Positions 7,163-15,373 of a stretch of 18,718 bases of DNA are shown in pieces. Origin of the DNA: Deltaproteobacteria bacterium (GTDB taxonomy: Bacteria; Desulfobacterota; Desulfobulbia; Desulfobulbales; VMSU01); the NCBI GenBank assembly GCA_021789795.1, contig JAJYJA010000029.1, forward strand, positions 1 through 18,718, written 5' to 3'. Numbering within the stretch: position 1 is the stretch's first letter; each line of letters starts with the position of its first letter. The position numbers and the translations under genes were made by a program. The notes below the pieces were generated by a model. It searched no databases, was not told the origin of the DNA, and saw only the letters and a program-made list of their open reading frames with translations.

Positions 7163-8073
7163 AGGTTCGTTTCTGGGGTGTCCGGGGTTCCATCCCCTGT
7201 CCTGGGCGGCTGACCGCCAAGTACGGCGGCAACACCGCCTGCATCGAGTTGCGCCTTAACGACCCGGAGAGGCTGATCATCATCGACGCCGGTTCCGGGA
7301 TCCGGGAGCTGGGCAACTTCATGATGGTCAACGACCTGCCCAAGGGCCCCATCTCGGCCTCCATTTACCTGTCGCACACCCACTGGGATCACATCATGGG
7401 CCTGCCGTTTTTTACCCCCATCTATCTGCCCTCCACCACCTTGCAGGTCTTCGGCCCGGTGAATCACGAGACCGAGACCCTGGACACCATCGTCGGCGGC
7501 CAGATGACCTACCGTTATTTCCCGGTGCGGGAGGCGGAACTGGCCGCCAACATCAGTTACGCCAACCTCAAGGCGGGCCATTTCGATCTGGGCGACGGGG
7601 TCTCGCTGACCACCAAGTATCTCAACCATCCCATCCTCTGCCTGGGATACCGGTTCGAGTGCCGGGGAAAGGTATTCTGCACCGCCTACGACACCGAGCC
7701 CTACCGTAACCTCTTCTGCACCGATCCCAACGATCCCGCCTACGATGAGCTGATGGCCAGCGAGGGCCAGGCGGTGGCCGAGGAGCAGGGCGCCGACCTG
7801 GAGCGCTTCGTGGCCGGGGCCGACCTCCTGGTCTATGACGCCCAGTACACCCGGCAGGAGTTCGCGGCCAAGCTGGGCTGGGGGCATACCGCCATCGAGG
7901 AGGCTATCGCGGTGGCGGGGCGAAACGGGGTGAAGCGGCTGGCCCTTTTTCATCACGATCCCATGCGCACCGACGAGCAGTTGGACGCCATGGGCAAGGT
8001 CTATGGGCAGAGTCCGGAGGCGGCGGGGAGGGAGATCTTTTTTGCCCAGGAGGGGATGGAGATCGAGATCTGA
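7159..8073 (+). CDS. MBL-fold metallohydrolase
   Basis: A 304-residue metallo-beta-lactamase-fold hydrolase. It opens with MKVRFWGVRGSIP and YGGNTACIE, typical of the Lactamase_B_2-like group often annotated as phosphodiesterase-related. Metal ligands are visible: HTHWDH (73-78), H157 in LNHP, D178 in AYDTE and HH near 257-258. The substrate is not predictable. Some related proteins act on cyclic nucleotides or phosphodiesters, which would suit the coupled HDOD neighbour. AAGGAGG (7148-7154) lies inside the HDOD gene and precedes the ATG, which overlaps the HDOD stop by four bases. No signal peptide is seen, so it is cytoplasmic. Confidence 0.9.
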   Translation: MKVRFWGVRGSIPCPGRLTAKYGGNTACIELRLNDPERLIIIDAGSGIRELGNFMMVNDLPKGPISASIYLSHTHWDHIMGLPFFTPIYLPSTTLQVFGPVNHETETLDTIVGGQMTYRYFPVREAELAANISYANLKAGHFDLGDGVSLTTKYLNHPILCLGYRFECRGKVFCTAYDTEPYRNLFCTDPNDPAYDELMASEGQAVAEEQGADLERFVAGADLLVYDAQYTRQEFAAKLGWGHTAIEEAIAVAGRNGVKRLALFHHDPMRTDEQLDAMGKVYGQSPEAAGREIFFAQEGMEIEI

Positions 8074-8176
8074 GCTGGCGCGGGGGCTGGCTGCGGGCGG
8101 CGTTCCGGGTCTGGACGGCGCGAGGGTTTGAGTCCGGGGCGCTCCTTGCCGATAAGCAAGTAAGGAGGTGGCGGCA

Positions 8177-8611
8177 ATGGTGGTGTACGAGATCAAAGAC
8201 CCCACCGCGGTGGTCACCGCCGCCCGGCCCGCCCCCCTGCGCCGCGACATCGAGCCGGCGGTGGCGATCTACGGCAGCCAGGAGATCGGTCGGCTTGCGG
8301 GACGGCGAGAGCGGGATCGGGAGCGGGAGGGTCGCCGGGGCGGTAGGCGGATGGTGCCCCTGGACTTGGCGGCGGTGCGCGAGGCTCGGCGGCTGATTGA
8401 GGCGATCAACGCCCAGCTCGAAACCCAGGGCACCCTGATTCACCTGGTGCTGACGGCGGACGAGGAAGGGTTTGCGATTGACCTCTACGACTGCTCGGAC
8501 GGCGACGCCTGCCGGTGTATCCACGACATCAGCATTGGGATTGGCGATCTCCCGGTCTTCCTGGCCAAGCTGACCCAGAAGGTGGGGATCATGCTTGACG
8601 CCGTGCTCTGA
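8177..8611 (+). CDS. small FlaG-like protein
   Basis: A 144-residue protein with a variable, Arg-rich N-terminal half (a run of RRERDREREGRRGGRR near 47-62) and a conserved-looking C-terminal half: a helix (REARRLIEAINAQLE), then strands LIHLVLTADEEG and AIDLYD, and a closing helix ending KVGIMLDAVL. That layout parallels FlaG, which modulates flagellar filament length, but the usual EVIRQIPPE block is replaced by ACRCIHDIS, so this may be a distant relative or another small protein. Start choice: AAGGAGG (8162-8168) eight bases before ATG 8177. It lies 103 bases after the MBL gene. No other flagellar genes are nearby. Confidence 0.6.
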   Translation: MVVYEIKDPTAVVTAARPAPLRRDIEPAVAIYGSQEIGRLAGRRERDREREGRRGGRRMVPLDLAAVREARRLIEAINAQLETQGTLIHLVLTADEEGFAIDLYDCSDGDACRCIHDISIGIGDLPVFLAKLTQKVGIMLDAVL

Positions 8612-8623
8612 CTACCCCGGCCC

Positions 8624-8691
8624 CGGCTTCTAAGCCGTTGTGCGAAAACAACTGGCAACGGACCATTCCCCGGCAACGGCATAAGAAGCCG
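8624..8691. repeat. long inverted repeat between convergent genes
   Basis: CGGCTTCTAAGCCGTTG (8624-8640) pairs with CAACGGCATAAGAAGCCG (8674-8691) over 15 positions with a small internal loop. A second CAACGG (8656-8661) offers alternative pairing. It fills the gap between two convergent genes and may act as a bidirectional terminator hairpin, but neither side carries a T-run. A 10-bp palindrome, GCCGGCCGGC, follows at 8722-8731. Confidence 0.5.
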
Positions 8692-8733
8692 TAGCAAGGT
8701 TAGCTCTCGGTCTAGTTTGTTGCCGGCCGGCTG

Positions 8734-9651
8734 CTAATATTTCTGATAAGGCGGCATGTTGGTGCGCTTGGCCATCTCCCGCACCACGTCGAACTCCGAG
8801 TCCTTGGCCGCCTCGTAGCCGGTCACCAGGGCCCGACTGAGCACCTTCAACCTCTCCCCCTCGTATTCCACCGTGGTGTCTGGGGTTATCGCCAGCAGGG
8901 CCTCCTTGAAGCGCTTGGCCAGAGCGGGATCGACCCGCTGATTGACCGCGAAGTTGCAGTAGGGAATGGGATCGGCCTTGGCTAGGATGCGGAAGTCATC
9001 CAGCGAGATCTTGTTTTCCGCCGCCATGTTCTGCAGGTCGGCCAGGGGCACGGCCCCGGCGTCGTATTTCCCGTACATCACCCCGTAGATCACCTGCTCG
9101 TGCTTGAACGAGCCCTTGGGCACCGAATAGAAGGACAGGTCCTTTTCCGGATTGATGCCGTGCTTTAAGAGGACGTCCACCTGGCTCATGAAGCCGGTCG
9201 GCGCTAGCGGCGGCCCAAAGAGCATCGACTTGCCCTTTAAGTCCTCCACCGTCTTGAGCTTGCTCTTGGCCAGGGTGAAGATCACCCCCTGGGAGAGCGA
9301 GCCCAGGGCGTCTTTTTTTTCGGTGGCCAGCACCTCCACCCCGTGCACCTGGTGCATGATGATGTAGAGCAGGGAGTTGGTGTGGGTGAAATCGAGGTCG
9401 TCCACCTGCCGGACGAAGTCGGTGGTGTCGATGGCCTTCATCTCGAAGTTGACCCCCAACTGCTGGCTCAGGTAGGCGGTCAGGGGTCGGAAACGGGAGT
9501 CGGTCTCGTTTTCGCTGTTGCAGATCATGTAGCCGATCCGGTAGGTGGGCCGCTGGTCCTTTTTGGCCGCCACCGGTTTGGACTGCTGGGAGGTGGAGTG
9601 GCAGGCGGTGAGCATTAGCAGCAGGAAAATCAGGGAGAGTGGTCGTTTCAT
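8734..9651 (-). CDS. PhnD-like substrate-binding lipoprotein
   Basis: A 305-residue exported binding protein of the phosphate/phosphite/phosphonate (PhnD) type. A lipoprotein signal peptide ends in LTAC with C17 as the lipid-anchored residue. The mature part shows the family blocks YRIGYMICNSENETDSRFRP, DFTHTNSLLYII, LGSLSQGVIFTLAKS, LFGPPLAPTGF and YDAGAVPLADL. No permease or ATPase lies in the window, so it may be an orphan sensor or work with a transporter elsewhere. Such orphan PhnD-like proteins are often encoded near cytochromes in related bacteria, though here the cytochrome is several genes away. It is the last gene of the minus-strand run, 80 bases after the previous one. No Shine-Dalgarno is seen before the ATG. 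Confidence 0.85.
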   Translation of the reverse strand: MKRPLSLIFLLLMLTACHSTSQQSKPVAAKKDQRPTYRIGYMICNSENETDSRFRPLTAYLSQQLGVNFEMKAIDTTDFVRQVDDLDFTHTNSLLYIIMHQVHGVEVLATEKKDALGSLSQGVIFTLAKSKLKTVEDLKGKSMLFGPPLAPTGFMSQVDVLLKHGINPEKDLSFYSVPKGSFKHEQVIYGVMYGKYDAGAVPLADLQNMAAENKISLDDFRILAKADPIPYCNFAVNQRVDPALAKRFKEALLAITPDTTVEYEGERLKVLSRALVTGYEAAKDSEFDVVREMAKRTNMPPYQKY

Positions 9652-9731
9652 AGTCGCTGGTGGCGGTAGTTTTTGGGGCTGGCGGCGGGATTGGTTCCGG
9701 CCTGGCGGATGTTTAGGTGATGGATGTCTGG

Positions 9732-10325
9732 TCAGATAAGTTTATGTTTTTTCAGGAAATCCTTGGCGACTTCCTTGGGATTGCCGCCCTTGTTCACCGC
9801 CGTCAGCAGCTCCTGGTAGTCCTGGTCGTTGATGGCCCCGGACAGTTTGTTCAACACCCTGGGCAGCAGGGGGAAGTTGGTCAGCACGTCCCGCCGGATC
9901 AGGGGGGCGCTGACGGAGGGCTTGGCCTTTTCCTTGCTGTAGCCGAAGGGGTTGAGCCAGATGGTGTCCAGGTTCTTCTCGTAGTAGGCCTTGGCGGTCA
10001 GGAAGTCCTGATCCGCCGAGGGGCCGGGCGGCAGCTTGGCGAAGGTCAGGGCGTCGGCGGTGTTCTCGGTCATGAGGTCCACCCGGTCCTCTTCCTTGGT
10101 GGCTTTTAAGGCCTGGTAGAGTTGGGCCTGGGTGTCGAAGGGACGGATCTTGATGGTGGTGCCGGTACGCTCGGTGACCAATACCGAGATCATCTCGGAG
10201 ATCAGCAGATCGCCGTTGTCCTTGAGCGATCCCAGATAGAGGGTGCGGCCAACGCAGGCGAGGCCGGGGGCGGCCTGGGTCAGGAGTAGGGCGAGCACGA
10301 GGAGGGTGGCTAGGCGTTTAAGCAT
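9732..10325 (-). CDS. small exported binding protein, glycine-betaine (OpuAC/OsmF) type
   Basis: A 197-residue exported protein with a clear signal peptide (residues 1-23). The first mature residue would be C24 in GLAC-VGRTL, but the sequence before it is a poor lipobox, so lipid anchoring is doubtful. The mature start GRTLYLGSLKDNGDLLISEMISVLV resembles the first strand-helix of quaternary-amine ABC binding proteins, with a later DLMTENTADALTF block. It is shorter than the usual 270-300 residues, suggesting a reduced or single-lobe form, or a distant family. GAGGA seven bases before ATG supports the start. It lies 45 bases after the lyase stop and 80 before the PhnD-like gene, likely in the same transcript. 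Confidence 0.65.
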   Translation of the reverse strand: MLKRLATLLVLALLLTQAAPGLACVGRTLYLGSLKDNGDLLISEMISVLVTERTGTTIKIRPFDTQAQLYQALKATKEEDRVDLMTENTADALTFAKLPPGPSADQDFLTAKAYYEKNLDTIWLNPFGYSKEKAKPSVSAPLIRRDVLTNFPLLPRVLNKLSGAINDQDYQELLTAVNKGGNPKEVAKDFLKKHKLI

Positions 10326-10370
10326 TGAGGTGTCCTCACAAAATAGGTGGATGGGTGATGATGGCGTGTA

Positions 10371-11849
10371 TTATCCCATTGCCGGGGGGGATGCAAGGCA
10401 AGTTTGCCGGCACAGGCGGCGGAGCGGCTCCGGGCAGGGGGAGGGGCTGGCGGCGGCCTCGGACGGCAGGGCGCGGGCCGCGGCCAGCACCTGATCGATA
10501 ATCGCCCCGGATAGCCCGAGGTGCCGTCCCGGATCGATGGCCCGCTCCAGGTCTGGCCGGCGGAAATGGGCGCTGACCTCGGGGTGGCCGAGCAGCCTGG
10601 TCAGCAACTCCGCCTGGTCCGGCTCGGGAGGCCGTACCGAGGCCTCGTAGAGCAAGGCGTGGGCCGTCTGCTTGCCGATTTTTTCCCCCAGCAGAAACAT
10701 CAGGGCCTCGGTGGAGACCAGGGTCGCGAAGCGGGACAGGTTGGCCTCGATCCGTTCCCGGTTGATGTTTAGGCCGCCGAGGATGGCCTTGGTCATCTTG
10801 AGGGCGGCGCAACTGTGGATGGCGGCCTCGGTCAGCACCGCCCACTCCAGGCGCACCGCCCGGTAGTCGCGTTCGTGTTCGTTGATGAGGGTGTCCAGGG
10901 CCGCGCCGGCGTTGGCCTTGACCAGCCGGGAGAGCACCACCACCTGCTCGCAGAGTTCGGGATTTTTTTTGTGGGGCATGGTGGTGCTGCCGATCTGGCC
11001 GAAGACGAAGGGCTCGGCTAGATCGCCGATTTCGTTTCTGGATAACTGGCAGATTTCGTTGGCGATTCTGGCCAGGCCTCCGGTCGTCAGGGCCAGGAGG
11101 CCGACGAATTCCGCCAGCCGGTCGCGGCTGCTGTGCCAGCAGGAGATGGGCGCGGCCAGATCCAGGGTCTCGGAAAACCGGTGCAGCAGCTCAATTCCCC
11201 GCGAGGATAGCGCCGACATGGTGCCCACCCCGCCAAAGAGTTGGGAGACCAGGAGCCGGGGCCGGCAGAGGGCCAGGCGGGCGTGGTTGCGCAGCGTCTC
11301 GTCCAGCCAGCCCGCCATCTTCAAGCCCATGGTGGTGGGTAGGGCGTGCTGGCCGTGGCTCCTCCCCACGGTGACCAGGTCGCGGTGGCGGTCGGCCAGG
11401 TCGGTCAGGAGGCCGATTATCGCCTCTAGGTCGCGGAGCATTATGGCGTGGATGTCTTTCAGCTCCAGGGATTGCGCCGTGTCCTCGATATCCTGGGTGG
11501 TGGCCCCGTAGTGGATGAATTGCCCGGCCTCCCGGTCGGTGACCCGCTGCCACTCGTTGAGCAGTGGGATGAGGGAGTGGCCGGTCTTGGCGATGCCGGT
11601 CCGGATGGCCGTCAGGTCAAGTAGCTCCAGGCGGGCGGTCTGGGCCAGGGCCGCGGCGGCGGCTGGGGGGATGAGGCCCAGTTCGGCCTGGCAGGAGGCC
11701 AGGGCGGACTCCACCTCCAGCCAGCGCTGCATCCTTCTTAGGTCGCAGAACACCTGGCGGGCCTCGTCGGTGCCGTAGCCGTCGGCGAAGAAACGGGAGT
11801 CGATGATGTGGCTCGCCGGGCGGCAGTAGGTCGGGGCGGGGATATCCAT
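10371..11849 (-). CDS. fumarase/aspartase-superfamily lyase (copy 1)
   Basis: A 492-residue member of the superfamily that eliminates or adds an amine or hydroxyl across a C-C bond with fumarate-like products. It is nearest to adenylosuccinate lyase/PcaB-type enzymes. Active-site blocks are intact: HYGATTQDIEDT, GRSHGQHALPTTMG and the signature GSTTMPHKKNPELCEQ with its catalytic-loop region. The C-terminal tail (about residues 445-492) is extended and Ala/Pro/Cys-rich compared with copy 2. ATG 11849 is chosen because residues before it in the longer frame do not resemble the family. It starts 22 bases after copy 2 ends. The true substrate is not predictable; purine synthesis seems unlikely because no pur genes are present. 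Confidence 0.85.
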   Translation of the reverse strand: MDIPAPTYCRPASHIIDSRFFADGYGTDEARQVFCDLRRMQRWLEVESALASCQAELGLIPPAAAAALAQTARLELLDLTAIRTGIAKTGHSLIPLLNEWQRVTDREAGQFIHYGATTQDIEDTAQSLELKDIHAIMLRDLEAIIGLLTDLADRHRDLVTVGRSHGQHALPTTMGLKMAGWLDETLRNHARLALCRPRLLVSQLFGGVGTMSALSSRGIELLHRFSETLDLAAPISCWHSSRDRLAEFVGLLALTTGGLARIANEICQLSRNEIGDLAEPFVFGQIGSTTMPHKKNPELCEQVVVLSRLVKANAGAALDTLINEHERDYRAVRLEWAVLTEAAIHSCAALKMTKAILGGLNINRERIEANLSRFATLVSTEALMFLLGEKIGKQTAHALLYEASVRPPEPDQAELLTRLLGHPEVSAHFRRPDLERAIDPGRHLGLSGAIIDQVLAAARALPSEAAASPSPCPEPLRRLCRQTCLASPPAMG

Positions 11850-11871
11850 GCTGGGGCGGCCTGGTTTGTGG

Positions 11872-13254
11872 TTAGGGGAGGGGTTGAGCGGCCCGCTCTT
11901 GCCGGCGGTGGTTGACCAGCCGGATGGCGTCGTCAACCAGCTCGGGGGCGAGTCCGGTATAGGTTTCAGGATGTTCGAGCCCGGTCAGGTCGAGCTTGGG
12001 CAGGCAGGCGGCCAGCTCCGGATCGTCCGCCAGGCAGTCGGCGAGTGGCCGGCCGGAGGTCGCCGCCTCCTTGAGGACGTGGGCGATCCTGATTTGGGCC
12101 TGGGCCTTGCCGAGCTTGGGGGTTAAGGCGAAGAGCAGCCATTCCGAGGCAACGGCCCCTGGCTGGATATGGAGATTTTTGGTTATATTTTCAGGGTTGA
12201 TTGCCAGATTGGTCAGGATCGCCTTCAGGTAGTCCAGGCCGGCTAAGGTGTAGATGCAGATTTGCGGCATGGCCAGCCACTCCGACCACAGTGCCCGGGG
12301 ATCGCGTTCGTTCTCGCCGATCATCGCCTCCATCAGCACCTGGGACAGGGCCCGGACGTGGCTTGATAGTACCACGATCCGTTCGCAGAGGACAGGGTTT
12401 CGTTTGTGGGGCATGGTGCTGCTGCCGGCACTCTTGCCCGCCGGGGCCGGTTCGCCAAGTTCCATCACCTCGGTCTTGCCCAGTTGGAAGACCTCGTTCG
12501 CCATCTTGGCGGCGGTGGCGGTCAGCATGGCACAGAGGGCGCCCACCTCCGCCGAGTTGTCGCGGGCGGTGTGCCAGGGGCCTGCGGCCGCCGTGAGGCC
12601 CAGTCTGGCCATCACCCGGTCTCTCAGTTCCCGGCCCTGGGGGCCCAGGGCGGCCATGGTGCCGACCGCCCCGCCCAACTGCCCGGTCAGGGCCCGGGGG
12701 GCCAGAAACTGCAAGCGGTCGGCGTGGCGATTTAGTTCCAGTAGCCATACCGAGAATTTTAATCCCAGGGTAATGGGCAGGGCCTGCTGGCTGTGGGTGC
12801 GACCCACCATCGCCAGGTCGCGGTGCCGGGCGGCCAGGGTCAGCAGTTGCTCGATCAGCTGGTTTAAGTCGCGGCGCACCAGACCTAACACCGCCTTCAG
12901 TTCCAGGGCCTGGCCGGTGTCGATGGCGTCTTGGGTGGTGGCCCCGTGATGGACGTAATCGCCGTGGGGGCCGCAGGCCTGGCGCAGGGCCTTGAGGATC
13001 GGCGTCAGCGAGTTGCGGTTGGTGGTGTACTCCGCTTGCGCCATCCCCAAGTCGAGCTGATCCACCCTGGCCTTGGCCTGAATGGTGGCCGCCGCCTCCG
13101 GGGGGATAAGGCCCAAGTCCGCCTGGCTTACGGCCAGGGCGGCCTCGAAGTCCAGCCAGCGCTGGAAGCGGCTGGTCTCGGCGAAGATGTTCAGGCCCTC
13201 GGGGGTGGAAAAGACGTGGGCCTGGATCTCGAAGTCGATGGGATGGGCGGGCAT
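11872..13254 (-). CDS. fumarase/aspartase-superfamily lyase (copy 2)
   Basis: A 460-residue paralogue of the neighbouring lyase. Active-site blocks are HHGATTQD (102-109), GRTHSQQA (151-158, with T153-H154) and signature GSSTMPHKRNP (277-287) carrying the base-bearing Ser loop. Both copies keep the key His and Ser, so both look active, but they differ across the active-site helices and so probably do not duplicate one job. Its ATG lies two bases after the dehydrogenase stop, which argues for translational coupling; no Shine-Dalgarno is seen. It could act as a homo- or hetero-tetramer with copy 1, as this superfamily is tetrameric with shared active sites. Confidence 0.87.
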   Translation of the reverse strand: MPAHPIDFEIQAHVFSTPEGLNIFAETSRFQRWLDFEAALAVSQADLGLIPPEAAATIQAKARVDQLDLGMAQAEYTTNRNSLTPILKALRQACGPHGDYVHHGATTQDAIDTGQALELKAVLGLVRRDLNQLIEQLLTLAARHRDLAMVGRTHSQQALPITLGLKFSVWLLELNRHADRLQFLAPRALTGQLGGAVGTMAALGPQGRELRDRVMARLGLTAAAGPWHTARDNSAEVGALCAMLTATAAKMANEVFQLGKTEVMELGEPAPAGKSAGSSTMPHKRNPVLCERIVVLSSHVRALSQVLMEAMIGENERDPRALWSEWLAMPQICIYTLAGLDYLKAILTNLAINPENITKNLHIQPGAVASEWLLFALTPKLGKAQAQIRIAHVLKEAATSGRPLADCLADDPELAACLPKLDLTGLEHPETYTGLAPELVDDAIRLVNHRRQERAAQPLP

Positions 13255-13256
13255 GG

Positions 13257-14435
13257 TCAGTCGCAGGCGTAGGGCCGGAGGCGGGGAACGACGGGATGCC
13301 GTTCGCAGAGCCGCCGGGCCGCCTGGGTGGGGTTGATTTTTTCCTTGTCGCTCAAGGCTAGCACCTTGGCCACCGTCTGGGTCATGGCCTGGGCGAGGTA
13401 GTCGAGCACCTGACGAGGGGAGGGGGGGCGCAGAGGGCCGAAGAGGCCGTTCATGGCCAGGGTGCCGCCGCAGCCGGCCACAAACGAGGGCAGCACCGTC
13501 ACGCCCTGGGCAAAGAGCGCCGCCTCTCCCTCGGGGGTTACCGCCAGGTTGGCCCCGGGGATGACCGCCCGGGCCTTGATGAGGCGGGCATTATCGGCCT
13601 GGATCACGTTTTCTAAGGCCGCCAGCACCAGTAACTCGCAGTCCTGGGTCAAGACCTCTTCCCGGCCCTTGACCTGGGTCCCTGATCCCGGCCCCGTTGG
13701 CCCCAGAAGGGTGCCTGGCTGGGCGAGCAGCTCGTCAAGCGGCAGGGGGTGGCCGGGTTGGGCGACGAGGCACCTTTCGGCGTCGGCGATGGCGGTCACG
13801 GTGGCGCCTGCCTCCCGGAGGGCGACGATGGTGGCCTTGGCCAGGTTGCCGAAGCCCTGCACCGCCACCCGGGCCTGACGGATGGGGATGTCCAGGGCCT
13901 TCAGAGTGGCGAGCGCCGCCTGCGCCACCCCGAAACCGGCCCGCAGCCGCCCGAGGCTGAAGCCGCCCGCCGCCGGTTGAGACAGGACGGCGTAGCGGTC
14001 GAGGAAGGCGGCCATGCTTAGTCCTTGGGCCTGGGCAATGGCCATCTTCACCGAAGGCAGGCCGAGCTGGCGGGCGATGGTCTCCAGCTCGGCCATGCTG
14101 GTGTTGAGGTCTGGGCCCATGGAGTAACGGCTCTCGATGTGGGGACGGATGGCGGCCATGAATCTGGTCATCGCCGCCAGCTTGCCCGGCGCTTGGGGGT
14201 GATAGTCGATGCCGCACTTGGCTCCGTCGATCGGCAGGCCGCAGATCCGCATCTTCATGGTCATGTTCCGGGCCATCGCCTGCACCTGCTCGCGGCTGAG
14301 TCCGGGCTGCACCCGCATCCCCCCGGCGCACAGGGCGTGCTCCGCCCCGTCGATGACCAGCCAGCCCTTGAAGCCTTCCTCGGGGTCTAGGTATTCCACC
14401 ACCAGCATGGCCTGGCGGTCGCTGGGGAGGCTCAT
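13257..14435 (-). CDS. Glu/Leu/Phe/Val dehydrogenase-family enzyme with altered substrate site
   Basis: A 392-residue NAD(P)-dependent amino-acid dehydrogenase. The N-terminal catalytic domain carries AGGMR (37-41), MTMK (58-61), DGAKCG (70-75) and GPDLNT (107-112). A Rossmann domain follows with the dinucleotide loop GFGNLA and the IPGANLAVTPE and LPSFVAGCGG blocks. Aligned on spacing to Clostridium symbiosum GDH (K89, K113, K125), the last two lysines are present as K61 and K73, but the first, which binds the glutamate side-chain carboxylate, is A37. Leu/Phe/Val dehydrogenases also lack it, so the substrate is probably not glutamate. ATG 14435 overlaps the preceding stop by ATGA. It is the first enzyme in the operon and may supply an amino or keto acid to the lyases. 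Confidence 0.85.
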   Translation of the reverse strand: MSLPSDRQAMLVVEYLDPEEGFKGWLVIDGAEHALCAGGMRVQPGLSREQVQAMARNMTMKMRICGLPIDGAKCGIDYHPQAPGKLAAMTRFMAAIRPHIESRYSMGPDLNTSMAELETIARQLGLPSVKMAIAQAQGLSMAAFLDRYAVLSQPAAGGFSLGRLRAGFGVAQAALATLKALDIPIRQARVAVQGFGNLAKATIVALREAGATVTAIADAERCLVAQPGHPLPLDELLAQPGTLLGPTGPGSGTQVKGREEVLTQDCELLVLAALENVIQADNARLIKARAVIPGANLAVTPEGEAALFAQGVTVLPSFVAGCGGTLAMNGLFGPLRPPSPRQVLDYLAQAMTQTVAKVLALSDKEKINPTQAARRLCERHPVVPRLRPYACD

Positions 14436-15373
14436 GGGTTGATGACCACGGGTGGTCTTATCCCGGCCTCGGGAAACGGTTTCTCGGCCAGTGGCAGGAA
14501 GATGGCCCGGCCCAGGTCGGGGTCCCGCCGTTTGTCGAAGATGGAGCGCTCGATGCTGGCCGGACGGGTTCCTCCCCACCAGTTGTTGATGATCCGCAGG
14601 TCCCACATCTGTTTGGCCCCCAGCTTCAGGTTGTATTCAAAGTTGTGGTGGAGGTTGTTGCCCGTGATCTCCAGGTGCCCCTCGTTCCAGGGTCGGCCCG
14701 TCCGTCCGGGATCGAAGAAATCCACGATGTTCTGGCCGGAGGGCACCAGGAAGATGCCCACCCGGTTATCGTGGATCTCGTTGTCCCTGATCTCCGCCGG
14801 CCCCTCCATGCGGGTGAAACGGATGCCGATCTGGTTGCCGCTGATCTCGTTGTGGCGCAGCTTGAGCTTGGCCCGGCCAAAACGGATGCCCTCGCGGTTG
14901 CCGGAAAACAGGCAGTCGCTGACCGTGGCGGTGGAGAAGTGCACCTGCAGGCCGGAGAAGGCGTCGTGGAACTGGCAGTAGGAGAGGGTGTTCACCTTGC
15001 CGGAGGTGAAGATGAGCACGTACGACCAGTCCTGGGGGGCGGGATGGGCCTCGCCGGACTTAAAGACGATGGGCCGTTCGGCGCTGCCTTGGGCGACAAG
15101 CTGGCCCAGCACCCGCAGTTCGGAGTCGCCGACCCCGTCGTGGTTGATGTCCCGGCGTCTGAAGAGCACGACGGTGCCGGGGGTGATGGTTAGTCTCGCC
15201 CGGCGGCCCACCACCACCACCCCGTCCACGACGATGATCCCCGACCAGACGGTGTCCTGTTGCAAGACCGTGTCGCCCAGCCGGATATATCCTGCCGTGG
15301 CGGCGGCGGGCCGGGCCGGCGGCAGGCAGAGGATGAGGGCGGCGATGATGAGCTTAATGAGCGGTCGGGGCAT
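14432..15373 (-). CDS. secreted right-handed beta-helix protein (NosD-like)
   Basis: A 313-residue exported protein. A Sec signal peptide (about residues 1-25, ending AAATA) leads to a right-handed parallel beta-helix: repeating coils such as VSDCLFSGNREGIRFG, LRHNEISGNQIGIRF, IRDNEIHDNRVGIFL and LEITGNNLHHNFEYNL, each about 22 residues with the Asn ladder typical of NosD/CASH folds. A metal-binding-like loop (DINHDGVGDSEL, near 74-85) interrupts the first coils. Such proteins bind polysaccharide, copper or cell-surface partners. The start overlaps the upstream gene by 20 bases and the stop overlaps the dehydrogenase start. No Shine-Dalgarno; coupling is likely. Confidence 0.82.
   Translation of the reverse strand: MPRPLIKLIIAALILCLPPARPAAATAGYIRLGDTVLQQDTVWSGIIVVDGVVVVGRRARLTITPGTVVLFRRRDINHDGVGDSELRVLGQLVAQGSAERPIVFKSGEAHPAPQDWSYVLIFTSGKVNTLSYCQFHDAFSGLQVHFSTATVSDCLFSGNREGIRFGRAKLKLRHNEISGNQIGIRFTRMEGPAEIRDNEIHDNRVGIFLVPSGQNIVDFFDPGRTGRPWNEGHLEITGNNLHHNFEYNLKLGAKQMWDLRIINNWWGGTRPASIERSIFDKRRDPDLGRAIFLPLAEKPFPEAGIRPPVVINP

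Noticed and set aside
6991..8250. Minus-strand open frame of 419 codons
   Set aside because: It is antisense to the HDOD and MBL genes, with no ribosome-binding site or recognisable domain.
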